A DNA stretch of 64,000 bases, from contig CAZIYJ010000001.1 in assembly GCA_964543475.1 (NCBI GenBank), positions 682,001 to 746,000 of the forward strand, given 5' to 3'. Under the pieces are notes generated by a model. The model was not told the origin of the DNA. It was given only the letters and a program-made list of their open reading frames with translations, and made no database searches. The position numbers and the translations under genes were made by a program. The stretch is from JAYSYM01 sp964543475 (GTDB lineage Bacteria > Bdellovibrionota > Bdellovibrionia > Bdellovibrionales > JAMPXM01). This document shows positions 25,372-34,387 of the stretch, piece after piece. Every line of letters starts with the position of its first letter. Position 1 is the stretch's first letter.

Positions 25372-27468
25372 ATGGATCAGATATTTCATTTTCTAAAACG
25401 TTTTGAAAAGTACACGAAGAACATGGATCTGATGATGGCAATTGCCTTAATCGGCATCTTGTCTGTGATGATCATTCCTCTTCCTGCGTTCTTATTAGAT
25501 ATTGCGCTAACGATTTCACTTTGCTCAAGCCTCTTGATCTTAGTAGTAGCTCTCTACACGAAGAAGACTCTCGACTTCAGTGTCTTCCCAAGTCTCTTAT
25601 TGATCACGACTCTCTTCCGTCTTTCACTCAACGTTGCGACCACTCGTCTCGTACTTACTCATGGTCACGAAGGACCACAGGCCGCCGGCGGAGTTATCGC
25701 GGCTTTCGGCAGCTTCGTTGTTGGTGACAGTTATGTAATTGGTTTTGTCGTATTCATGATTCTCGTTGTGATTAACTTTATCGTTATCACAAAGGGTTCT
25801 GGTCGCGTGGCGGAAGTTGCTGCTCGATTCACGTTAGATGCGATGCCTGGTAAACAGATGTCGATCGACGCTGATCTCAATGCAGGCCTTATTAATGAAG
25901 AGCAAGCTCGTAAGCGTCGTAAAGAAATCGAAATGGAAGCGGATTTCTACGGATCTATGGACGGTGCTAGTAAGTTCGTCCGTGGTGACGCGATCGCTGG
26001 TATCTTGATTATGATTGTCAACGTCGTTGGTGGTCTCATCATCGGCGTCGTTCAGCACGGTCTCGATATCGCAACTGCCGCTCAGAACTACACGATGTTA
26101 ACCATCGGTGATGGTCTCGTGAGCCAAATTCCAGCACTTATCATTTCTACTGCTGCTGGTGCGATTGTGACTCGAAGTTCAAGTGGCGAAGACATGGGTA
26201 ACGAAGTAGCTACTCAGCTCTTCTTGAATCCACGAGCCCTTTACATCGTAGCGGGAATTGCGGTTTGCATGGGTATCGTACCGGGAATGCCATTAGCTCC
26301 ATTTGGCGTTGTTGCATTTCTACTCGGTGGACTTGGCTGGGTTATCACTCGCTTCCGTGATGAAAAAGCAAATGACGAAAAAGTTGCAGCTCAAGAGCTT
26401 GCTAATAAACCTGAAAAAGAGAAGATCGAAAATCTTCTTCCGCTCGATGTGGTCGAACTTGAAGTTGGTTACGGTCTAATTAATATCGTTGAAAGTGATC
26501 AGTCGGGTGATTTGATTGAGCGTATCGCGAGTATCAGAAAGCAATTCGCTCTCGATCTTGGCTTGATCGTACCGAGCATTCACATTCGCGATAATCTTCA
26601 GCTTGCGCCGGGCGAGTATCGCCTAATGATCAAAGGAAACCGCGTGGGCGGGGGAACGCTTCGCCCTGAGTACTTACTTGCGATGGATCCAGGTAATGTA
26701 TCAGCCGAAGTTGATGGAATTCGTACTAAAGAACCTGCGTTCGGCCTAGATGCTCTTTGGGTCTCTCGTGCTCAGCGCGAAGAAGCCGAATTGGCTGGAT
26801 ACACGGTTGTTGATCTTCCAACGGTTATGGCCACTCACTTAACAGAAATTATTCGCACTCATGCTCATGAACTTCTTGGCCGTCAGGAAGCATCGGCACT
26901 TGTCGATAACTTTAAGAAGTCTTATCCAAAAGTTGTCGAAGAACTTATTCCGGATCAGCTTCCACTCGGAACTGTGGTTAAGGTTCTACAAAACCTTCTT
27001 CGTGAGCAAGTTTCGATTCGTGATCTACTTACGATTTTTGAAACTTTGGCCGACGAATGCCACCGCTCAAAAGACTCAGAGATTCTCACTGAAGGTGTTC
27101 GCCGGTCTCTTGCTCGTCGAATCACTGCTCGTTACAAAACCGATGAAGGCAACGTTCCAGTGTTAAGCCTTGATCCGCGACTCGAAGAGCTAATTGCGAA
27201 CTCACTTTTGCAAACTGAGCAAGGTGTTCAGCTTGTGATGGATCCACGTGTGGCGTCTGGAATGATTGAAGGAATTGCTTCGAGTATCGAAAGCCATCCT
27301 GAAATCGCAGGTCAGCCAATTCTTTTGACGAGCCCAACAGCTCGTCGACATATCTTTAAGTTAACGAACCGATTCATTCCGCAGTTAGTAGTTCTTTCCC
27401 ATAACGAGCTTTCGCCAGATGCACGAGTCAGCAGTGTAGGCGTAGTGGAGTTGTCAAATGCAGGTTAA
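25372..27468 (+). CDS. flhA: Flagellar export protein FlhA
   Basis: 698 aa; eight N-terminal membrane helices with the FHIPEP signature region (TRLVLTHGHEG, RVAEVAARFTLDAMPGKQMSIDADL), then a large cytoplasmic domain from about residue 330 that forms the nonameric ring and binds chaperone-substrate complexes. One base after flhB; its 3' end overlaps flhF by 11 bp. Confidence 0.97.
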   Translation: MDQIFHFLKRFEKYTKNMDLMMAIALIGILSVMIIPLPAFLLDIALTISLCSSLLILVVALYTKKTLDFSVFPSLLLITTLFRLSLNVATTRLVLTHGHEGPQAAGGVIAAFGSFVVGDSYVIGFVVFMILVVINFIVITKGSGRVAEVAARFTLDAMPGKQMSIDADLNAGLINEEQARKRRKEIEMEADFYGSMDGASKFVRGDAIAGILIMIVNVVGGLIIGVVQHGLDIATAAQNYTMLTIGDGLVSQIPALIISTAAGAIVTRSSSGEDMGNEVATQLFLNPRALYIVAGIAVCMGIVPGMPLAPFGVVAFLLGGLGWVITRFRDEKANDEKVAAQELANKPEKEKIENLLPLDVVELEVGYGLINIVESDQSGDLIERIASIRKQFALDLGLIVPSIHIRDNLQLAPGEYRLMIKGNRVGGGTLRPEYLLAMDPGNVSAEVDGIRTKEPAFGLDALWVSRAQREEAELAGYTVVDLPTVMATHLTEIIRTHAHELLGRQEASALVDNFKKSYPKVVEELIPDQLPLGTVVKVLQNLLREQVSIRDLLTIFETLADECHRSKDSEILTEGVRRSLARRITARYKTDEGNVPVLSLDPRLEELIANSLLQTEQGVQLVMDPRVASGMIEGIASSIESHPEIAGQPILLTSPTARRHIFKLTNRFIPQLVVLSHNELSPDARVSSVGVVELSNAG

Positions 27469-28957
27469 GAAGTTTGAAGCGAAAACAATGAAAGAAGCAT
27501 TGCAAATGGTAAAGCTTGAGCTAGGACCAGATGCAGTCATTCTCGCTGCGAAAGACAATCGCAATCGCTTTGGCCTCGTTGGCGAAGGTAGTGTAGAGAT
27601 CACCGCTGCAGTTAGCGAATCAACTCTTCACAAAAAGCGTTTCACTGAATCACGTATGCGTGGTGAAGATGTAGTCCGCTTTCAGCAGTCGACAGCTCGC
27701 TCGCAAAAGCAAGTGATCGAAAAGATGGCTGAGAGACGAATCAATGCAGCTGCGCAAGCGAGAGCTCAAGTGCAACAGCTGGCTCAAGAAGCTGCACTAC
27801 AAGCAAACGTAACTGGCTTGGCAACAGCAGCAGCAAAGGCTTCTGCGGCTCATGCAAAAGCTACTCGTCCAACAACTTCCGTTTCATACATCGATATTGA
27901 AGATGATGGACCGAGCGAAAATACTTATGGTCGTGGTGGCGGTACTTATGGCGGCGGTAGTGGTGGTGGAATGGATACCTATTCTGCAAAGTCAGGCACT
28001 GCTCCGGCTCGCAACGCAACGAATGCTCGAACTCCCTCTCACTCTTCAAGCGAATTCTCAGAGTTAAAAGGCGAGATTCAACGCCTGCAAGAAGTGATCA
28101 AAGGTTTTCAGAAGATGCCACAAAGTTTTGCGCCCGCGCATCCGGGCGCTGAGCATGGAGTAGGACAAGACTTCGCGTTCATGTATCAGAAACTCGTTGA
28201 AGCGGGTGTTTCATCTGAAATCGCAACAGAAATTCTAAAAGCAGCACAAGCCTCAATTGATCCCGCGCATGCGAAAAAGCGTGCGGCTGTTGATGCATGG
28301 GTGGCAAAGCGAATTTTAGATTCTACTCAATTAGTGCAAGACCCATTTAAGGGTCGTATTCATTCGTTTGTTGGCCCCTCAGGAGCAGGAAAAACTTCTG
28401 CGCTGATTAAGTTTGCGAGCCACCTTGTTGTGAATGAAAATAAGAAAGTAGCCATCGTTAGTGGCGACACTTCAAAAGTGGGCGCTGTTGATCAGATGAA
28501 GATCTTCTGCCGCATTTTAAATATTCCCTTTGCAATGGCTCGTAGTCGTAACGATTGGGAGTGGGTACTTAGCCAACTTTCAAACGTCGACTATATTTTG
28601 TTTGATAGCCCAGGATCTCAGCTTCGGGAAATCGATGAGATTCATGCTCTCAAAGCAATGCTCCCACCTGACATAACAGGTGCAACAACACATTTAGTAA
28701 TTAGCGCTACTTCAAAAGATACAGACGCTTTTGAAATGGCTCGTAGATATCGCTCTGTGAACGTTAATGACGTGATCTTCACGAACTTAGATCAGTCAGT
28801 GCAACATGGTGTGATCTACAATTTCCAATTAAAAAATTCACTCCCGCTTCATTCATTCGGAATTGGCTCAAGAATCCCTGAAGATTTTGAACCAGCAACG
28901 AAGGAACGGGTCCTCGATTTGATTTTCAAGCTCACTAAGTTGAGAAAGGAAGCGTAA
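27458..28957 (+). CDS. flhF: Flagellar placement GTPase FlhF
   Basis: 499 aa SRP-like GTPase. An N-terminal basic B domain (MQVKKFEAKTMKEALQMVKLELGPDAVILA), a long Ala/Gln and Gly-rich linker (about 85-220), then the NG domain with P-loop GPSGAGKTSALIKFASHL. Sets polar flagellum number and place together with FlhG. The DSPGSQ box stands where DTAGR is usual, so GTPase motif III is degenerate. Confidence 0.93.
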   Translation: MQVKKFEAKTMKEALQMVKLELGPDAVILAAKDNRNRFGLVGEGSVEITAAVSESTLHKKRFTESRMRGEDVVRFQQSTARSQKQVIEKMAERRINAAAQARAQVQQLAQEAALQANVTGLATAAAKASAAHAKATRPTTSVSYIDIEDDGPSENTYGRGGGTYGGGSGGGMDTYSAKSGTAPARNATNARTPSHSSSEFSELKGEIQRLQEVIKGFQKMPQSFAPAHPGAEHGVGQDFAFMYQKLVEAGVSSEIATEILKAAQASIDPAHAKKRAAVDAWVAKRILDSTQLVQDPFKGRIHSFVGPSGAGKTSALIKFASHLVVNENKKVAIVSGDTSKVGAVDQMKIFCRILNIPFAMARSRNDWEWVLSQLSNVDYILFDSPGSQLREIDEIHALKAMLPPDITGATTHLVISATSKDTDAFEMARRYRSVNVNDVIFTNLDQSVQHGVIYNFQLKNSLPLHSFGIGSRIPEDFEPATKERVLDLIFKLTKLRKEA

Positions 28958-28960
28958 TTC

Positions 28961-29782
28961 ATGCGCCCAATAACGTACAAAGCGACACGCACGATCAGCA
29001 TTACTTCGGGAAAAGGAGGCGTTGGAAAATCTTCGATTGTATCTAACCTCGCCGTCCAACTTGGTCGAGAAGGCAAGCGCACACTCATTCTTGATGGCGA
29101 CATGGGAATGGCAAACATGGACATCATGTTTGGTGTTCGCCCAAAACAAAATATTTACGATGTTCTTAAGGGCGATGCTGAGATGAAAGACATCTTAATC
29201 GATGTTGCTCAGAACGTAACTTTGATTCCGGGTGGAAGTGGGCTCTTTGAACTTCAGACCTTGAGTGTTTTTGAGAAACAATTGTTACTTGATCGCGTAA
29301 GCACTTTAGGTAGCGATTATGATTTCATGTTGATCGACACAGCTCCAGGAATTGATGACAACGTTTTATATCTTAATGCTGCGGCTCAAGAGATCTGTGT
29401 CGTCGTCACACCTGATCCGGCAAGCGTAGCCGACTCATACGCGCTAATAAAAGTTCTCAATCAACGTTACAAAGAGAACAAGTTCTCGATCATCTGTAAT
29501 CAAGTTAAAGACGAAGCTGAAGGCTTTAGATTGTATGAAAAGCTTAACGAAGTTACTTCTCGCTTCCTCTACGTCAGTCTGGATTACGGCGGAACAATAC
29601 CGACTGATCCCATTTTGAGACAGTCTGTTCGTCTACAAAAAGTCGTGTCTACAACTCAACCAGACGCACCCTCAGCGCATGCAATTCGCAAATTGTCCCA
29701 TAAGATTAAGGGCTTTGAGCACGTCGAGGAGTGTAAAGGAAATTTGCAGTTCTTTTGGGAACAGCTCATTGGTGTGGCTTAG
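28961..29782 (+). CDS. flhG: MinD/ParA-like flagellar number ATPase FlhG
   Basis: 273 aa; deviant Walker A SGKGGVGKSSIVSNLA, Walker B-like FMLIDTAPGIDDNV, and a C-terminal amphipathic end. FlhG stimulates FlhF and limits flagella to one. Three bp after flhF and just before fliA, the usual order. Confidence 0.94.
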   Translation: MRPITYKATRTISITSGKGGVGKSSIVSNLAVQLGREGKRTLILDGDMGMANMDIMFGVRPKQNIYDVLKGDAEMKDILIDVAQNVTLIPGGSGLFELQTLSVFEKQLLLDRVSTLGSDYDFMLIDTAPGIDDNVLYLNAAAQEICVVVTPDPASVADSYALIKVLNQRYKENKFSIICNQVKDEAEGFRLYEKLNEVTSRFLYVSLDYGGTIPTDPILRQSVRLQKVVSTTQPDAPSAHAIRKLSHKIKGFEHVEECKGNLQFFWEQLIGVA

Positions 29783-29864
29783 AAAGAATAGGACTTTTTG
29801 GCTTTGAAGCCGTTTGGTAACCTAATAGTACCGGTTCGAAATTTTTTGGGTGGGGCAACTTACG

Positions 29865-30656
29865 ATGTCGAATAGTCAATTGTTGAAGAAGTACAAAGAG
29901 CAGCCGGCGAGACTCTCCTCTCAAGACAAAGACAAACTTATCACGGAGTATGCTCCGCTGATTAAGTTCATCGCTCAGAAAATCGCAGTACGTTTACCTT
30001 CAAACATCGAACTTGATGATCTTATTTCTTCAGGTGTTATTGGTTTGATGGATGCCATCGATAAATATGATCCAACTCGCGATAATAAATTTAAAACTTA
30101 TGCTGAATTCCGTATTCGTGGTTCGATTCTTGATGAATTGCGCGCGCAAGATTGGGTTCCGCGTTCAGTCCGTGACAAAGCAAAACTTTTAGATCGTACG
30201 GTTCTTGAGCTTGAAGGCTCAATGGGTCGCACTCCAACAGACGAAGAAGTTTCTCAGAAGCTCAACATGACGATGGATGAATTCCATGACTTGGTTAATC
30301 AAGTTCGTCCGGTGAGCTTGTTATCAATTGATGACGCTGCAACTTTCTCAAACGTTGATAAGAAATCAATTTTGAATTTGCTAGAGGGCACGAAACTCAA
30401 TAACCCTCTTACTCAATTAAATATCAAATCAGTGAAAGACATCGTGACGAAGGCGATTGAAGAATTGCCAGAACGTCAGCGCCTCGTTCTTTCGTTGTAC
30501 TACTACGAAGATTTAAACCTAAAAGAGATCGGCAAAGTATTGCGTGTGACCGAGAGCCGAGTCTCTCAGCTTCATGCGCAAGCCATATCTCGTCTTCGTG
30601 CTAAGCTTCAGCAGACCTTCGATGAAGGTGGCGGCACCGAAGCTTCTGGCCAGTAA
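29865..30656 (+). CDS. fliA: Flagellar sigma factor FliA (sigma-28)
   Basis: 263 aa sigma factor of the FliA/WhiG group: region 2 (NIELDDLISSGVIGLMDAIDKYDPT, FKTYAEFRIRGSILDELRAQDWVPRSVR), region 3 and region 4 (LNLKEIGKVLRVTESRVSQLHAQ). ATG at 29865 chosen over an upstream GTG because GGTGGGG lies ten bases before it. Directs flagellin, motor and chemotaxis genes. No FlgM gene recognised in the window. Confidence 0.94.
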   Translation: MSNSQLLKKYKEQPARLSSQDKDKLITEYAPLIKFIAQKIAVRLPSNIELDDLISSGVIGLMDAIDKYDPTRDNKFKTYAEFRIRGSILDELRAQDWVPRSVRDKAKLLDRTVLELEGSMGRTPTDEEVSQKLNMTMDEFHDLVNQVRPVSLLSIDDAATFSNVDKKSILNLLEGTKLNNPLTQLNIKSVKDIVTKAIEELPERQRLVLSLYYYEDLNLKEIGKVLRVTESRVSQLHAQAISRLRAKLQQTFDEGGGTEASGQ

Positions 30657-30671
30657 AAGGACCAAAGAGTA

Positions 30672-32222
30672 CTAAGTCAGAATTTCAAAAATTGGATCGT
30701 ACATCCGAGAACGGTACGGATGATCGGCTGCAATTCCTACGTAGTTTCCAATTCCTTTTCCGTCACTCGAAGTAGATTCGTATTCCGAGCGCGTAACTCC
30801 CATAGCCTGGAGAAGAGTGATTAAAAAACTATTGTAAGGAAGGGTATTGTAATTTTGATCCGGAAGAGCTGTGTAATAGCCCGAGCGAATTGCTCCGCCC
30901 ATATTGCCAAGCAAGATTTGCTGACTGTCATACGACATGTGACCTCCATCGCCACCAGCGTATTTGCCCATGCCACCGCCACAGAGAAGTCCGGTTAACA
31001 TATTTTGGATGTACGTTTTGCCCGTCGAACCTTCTTCAACGTTAAGTGATGAGAGATAGTGGGAGCCGATCTTATTTGCGTAGTATGTCCACCAGATCTC
31101 AAAGGCCTTCTTTTGTCGGTCGGCTCGCACGATGTCGGTTGGGCCGCCACCGTGAAGAACTCCGTGAAACCCTTCGTTGTCGAAGTTGTCAATTTCAGGT
31201 GACGGATTTACTCCACCATCAAAGTATAGACTTCCGCACTTTGTCAGCCCGCACTTAAATGCAAGAGCAAATAGTTGCATGTAAAGTTCAGTTGCTTGGG
31301 TAAGAGTTGCGCCAGTCGTTGGTGTCGTGGGTTTAGCGCAAGTCTGCGTTGGCATTATGTTGCTAAAGCTTCCTTGTAACTGCGAAATAAAACTCATGTG
31401 CTGATCAAGTCTCGATTTATCATCAGCTGAAATTTTTCGACTGCTTTTGAAAGAAACATAAGATTCGTAAACTCGATTCAGAATATTCGACTTCAATTGG
31501 TTGGTGTTATCAACTGGTGCAGTAGTGCCGTTAGTAAGTCCCGCGAAGACCTGGTTGTAAGCGGTAGCTACCGACTCAACATTGAAGTAGTACGGAAAGT
31601 AAGATGACTGCTGAATGGTATTTCCGACTCGCTGATATGAAAACGGCACATTGAGCATCTGCACTCGCAGAGCTTTCGTTACGTTCGACGGAGTTGTGAG
31701 AGGTGGGTACACACTTTGTGATGCCTCGATGATTGACTCAATCGTAGGGTGCCCTGGCAATGTTGAGCCTGGAGCCGCTTCAGAGTTGCGACCACTCCCG
31801 GCTGCCAACACTGTGTTTCCATGTCCACCATCGTTGGCAGTAAAGAGTGATCCGTTTTCCGCTTTTAAACGCTGATAGCTCGTCAAGCTTCTAATTATTG
31901 AAATCTGATCAGAGTTGAGAAGTGTTTGGTACATCGGGTGTTTAAAGACTTGGCTCACGTTTGCAGTTGTTCCAAGAGTTTTAAGCAAAAGCTCTTTTGC
32001 TCCAATGTTGCCGACTGGAGTCGTTGCTGCAGACTTAGGTAACCAAAGGGGTGCGTAGTTATTGTGGTCGAACACGAACATCATCAGTCTTCGTGGAGGG
32101 ACTAGTGCTTGCGCTTGAGCTGTTTCAGAAAGCAGGCTTGGCAGCAGCGGCAGTGCCAGCATTGTTTTACCGGCGCCTATCAAAAACTGTCTTCGTGATT
32201 TTCTGCAGTAAAACATCGACAT
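30672..32222 (-). CDS. DUF1552 protein, Tat-exported
   Basis: 516 aa. The N-terminus SRRQFLIGAGKTMLALPLLP is a twin-arginine signal. The rest matches DUF1552, a family of unknown function nearly always encoded beside DUF1592/1588/1585 proteins in planctomycetes and myxobacteria, and related in outline to DUF1501/sulfatase-like folds (PPRRLMMFVFDHNNYAPLW, DGGHGNT, HGGGPTDIVRADRQ). It lies 21 bp downstream of its usual partner. The function may concern breakdown of a polymer, unproved. Confidence 0.85.
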   Translation of the reverse strand: MSMFYCRKSRRQFLIGAGKTMLALPLLPSLLSETAQAQALVPPRRLMMFVFDHNNYAPLWLPKSAATTPVGNIGAKELLLKTLGTTANVSQVFKHPMYQTLLNSDQISIIRSLTSYQRLKAENGSLFTANDGGHGNTVLAAGSGRNSEAAPGSTLPGHPTIESIIEASQSVYPPLTTPSNVTKALRVQMLNVPFSYQRVGNTIQQSSYFPYYFNVESVATAYNQVFAGLTNGTTAPVDNTNQLKSNILNRVYESYVSFKSSRKISADDKSRLDQHMSFISQLQGSFSNIMPTQTCAKPTTPTTGATLTQATELYMQLFALAFKCGLTKCGSLYFDGGVNPSPEIDNFDNEGFHGVLHGGGPTDIVRADRQKKAFEIWWTYYANKIGSHYLSSLNVEEGSTGKTYIQNMLTGLLCGGGMGKYAGGDGGHMSYDSQQILLGNMGGAIRSGYYTALPDQNYNTLPYNSFLITLLQAMGVTRSEYESTSSDGKGIGNYVGIAADHPYRSRMYDPIFEILT

Positions 32223-32243
32223 TAGGGCCTCTTACGTTTTCTT

Positions 32244-34199
32244 CTAGTTCGAAAAATTCCATTTACGGAAGTCAGGACTGCTTACAAACGCTTTGATTGC
32301 GTCTGCAATTGATCCTTGAGTCCCGTTTTTGCCATACAAAGTTCCGAGTGCGGCATTCATCTGACAGTTTGCTTCAGAGCTTACTGGCAGTCGCGATTCA
32401 AATTGCTTTAAGTGCTTAGCAAAACACATCATCGCTTTATCACTTACAGCGAGTTCATGCGAAAGATCCGTAGAATCGTTTACGGTGACCGCACCACTGA
32501 ATAATACTTCATTCGTCGAAGCTCGCGTATCTACTGGCACACTTGCGATCAAATTTCCTGCAGCATCGAAAATTCCCTCGGACATGCGAAGTCTTCCGAA
32601 GGTATCGAAGCGCTCAAATGGGAACCCGAGGTTATTGATTTTCGTATGACAGCCAATACAAGTGGAGCTTGGCACTTCGCTAAGAGCGTGAGTGCGAGCT
32701 CGAGTCGACAGATAGGTTCCAGTCGGCAGTGTGGGTAAGCTTGTCGGTGCCGTCGGAGGAGGTTCGCCGATGTGTTGGCAGAGAACATGCTCTACAACAT
32801 TGAGGCCGCGCTTAATTGGAGATGTTTCGAAGCCTGAACGCTTAGTCAACATCGCTGCACGATTTAAAAAGCCAGCTCGCTCGTTCGGAAGAGTCGTTGT
32901 TGAAGTGCTCACGCCATAGATTGTTGCTAGTCGCTGATCCGTGATCTGTGTCGACGTGGAAGTCATGAGTTGTTCGAAACTTCCTCGCTGATCAAGTACA
33001 ATAGAAGGGAAATAATGATCGAGTTCTTGGTTCAATACTTCGCGTAGATTGCTAAGGTTCATGCCGCCGACGTAAGAAGCGTTATACATAAATGAATCGT
33101 AAGTATCGTAACCGTAGGATTCGCGGAAAAGTCTCTGTACCATCGAGCGGGAAGCCGGCGTTTGCAACAAGCGCTCTATTTCTTGTTGGAGGATGGCATC
33201 TTCCAATATTTTTCCGTTTTCGCCGAATCCACGAAGTGTCGAATCAGGTGGGGCACCAGTTAAGAAGAATGCAAGTTTAGTTGCAAGTTCTGTAGCAGAA
33301 AGGGCCAGAACAGAGCTGCCTAGCTCAAGTGTTCCACGGTCATAAACTTTATATGTAAAATCGGGCATTGAGAGAAGTGCAGCGAACGTAGCCGTTACGA
33401 GATCATTTTTTGAAAGAGCCCCGTCCCAAAATTTTGTAGCCAGCGAATCTACATCGGCTTGGCTCAACGTCCTTCGGAATGCATGGCTTCCGAGTTCTTT
33501 AACGAAGAGCTTGTGGCAGGCCTGGCTGATTGTCGCCTGAGCCAAGCAGCCACTTGTGCCAGGATAATTTTGTAGAGCAGTTGGGTTCTGAGCAACGAGG
33601 GTTCCAGCATAAAATACAAGATTGAAGACAGCATTTACGTTAGCCTGGGTTACTAAAAGCGATTGCTCTTTGAGAGTTGTTCGATCTTGCGCAAGAACAT
33701 CTGTTGGCAAAGCTGAAAGCAAACTATTTAATTGTCCATCGCTTTTCAAGTTTGTCGAGAATCGATCGAGAACTTGTCCTAAAGCAGCAGTTAACTCACG
33801 ATTCGTTAGTTTCAACATTGGAGTTTTAGGAACTTGGCCTGGAACACATGCGAACAGAGCTTGCCCTTGATCATTTGTTGTCGGAGTCGATGATTCTGGT
33901 GAAAGTGCCACTGCGATTGCACGCTTTTCGAGTTCAGTGAGAAACGAAAGCGAACTCATCTGGGCAACACTCATGATAGCTGTACTGATCGAGCCTGCGC
34001 TCTTGCCGAGCTTTGTTGATCCAGCGAGAGCGCCGTGACAGTTCGCGCAGTTCTGAGCGTAGAGAGTTTTGCCTTGAGCGCGAAGCTGTTCGTTCATTGA
34101 GCTAAGAGAAAGTGAAGTAAATCCATCCGTTGCTTGAAAGCCATTACTACAGTTTTGAAATAGCAAAATGCAAACGCTCGCGCTGAGCATCCACATCAT
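32244..34199 (-). CDS. DUF1592/DUF1588/DUF1585 lipoprotein with cytochrome c motifs
   Basis: 651 aa from the ATG at 34199; a TTG at 34223 is possible but the shorter form begins directly with the signal sequence. Lipobox-like end SVCILLFQNC with Asn before Cys. CxxCH haem sites: CANCHG near residue 50 and CIGCH near 545 (in the DUF1588 part). Middle section GTSGCL...HAFRRTLSQADVD is typical DUF1592/1595. Planctomycete-type cytochrome-like protein, paired with DUF1552; probably on the outer membrane. Two copies of the TCTCA-N3-TGAGA palindrome lie upstream. Confidence 0.85.
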   Translation of the reverse strand: MMWMLSASVCILLFQNCSNGFQATDGFTSLSLSSMNEQLRAQGKTLYAQNCANCHGALAGSTKLGKSAGSISTAIMSVAQMSSLSFLTELEKRAIAVALSPESSTPTTNDQGQALFACVPGQVPKTPMLKLTNRELTAALGQVLDRFSTNLKSDGQLNSLLSALPTDVLAQDRTTLKEQSLLVTQANVNAVFNLVFYAGTLVAQNPTALQNYPGTSGCLAQATISQACHKLFVKELGSHAFRRTLSQADVDSLATKFWDGALSKNDLVTATFAALLSMPDFTYKVYDRGTLELGSSVLALSATELATKLAFFLTGAPPDSTLRGFGENGKILEDAILQQEIERLLQTPASRSMVQRLFRESYGYDTYDSFMYNASYVGGMNLSNLREVLNQELDHYFPSIVLDQRGSFEQLMTSTSTQITDQRLATIYGVSTSTTTLPNERAGFLNRAAMLTKRSGFETSPIKRGLNVVEHVLCQHIGEPPPTAPTSLPTLPTGTYLSTRARTHALSEVPSSTCIGCHTKINNLGFPFERFDTFGRLRMSEGIFDAAGNLIASVPVDTRASTNEVLFSGAVTVNDSTDLSHELAVSDKAMMCFAKHLKQFESRLPVSSEANCQMNAALGTLYGKNGTQGSIADAIKAFVSSPDFRKWNFSN

Positions 34200-34217
34200 G
34201 TACTTCGCACCATAATT

Positions 34218-34230
34218 TCTCAAAATGAGA
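34218..34230. promoter_or_regulatory. Palindrome TCTCA-N3-TGAGA
   Basis: TCTCAAAATGAGA, 19 bp before the DUF1592 ATG and overlapping the alternative TTG start. Exact match to the recurring motif. Confidence 0.5.
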
Positions 34231-34346
34231 CTAAGCTTTTTCAGACGGTAACCTCATTAAAAGATTCGGTAAAAGCGGAGGCTACCTGAAGGAATATTGG
34301 CAAGAGAAAACAGTTTCGAGAGTTTCATTTACGAAAAGACGCCGAT

Positions 34347-34359
34347 ACTCATTATGAGA
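34347..34359. promoter_or_regulatory. Palindrome TCTCA-N3-TGAGA (one mismatch)
   Basis: ACTCATTATGAGA, 148 bp before the DUF1592 gene, preceded by GACGCCGAT, a string also found at the 41378 copy. Confidence 0.35.
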
Positions 34360-34387
34360 CACGCTAGCCCCGACTGAGCTACCCAAG

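Noticed and set aside
31561..31580. GGTAGCTACC inside the DUF1552 gene as a fifth copy of the 41-bp element
   Set aside because: Only the short core is similar; flanks differ and it is ordinary coding sequence.
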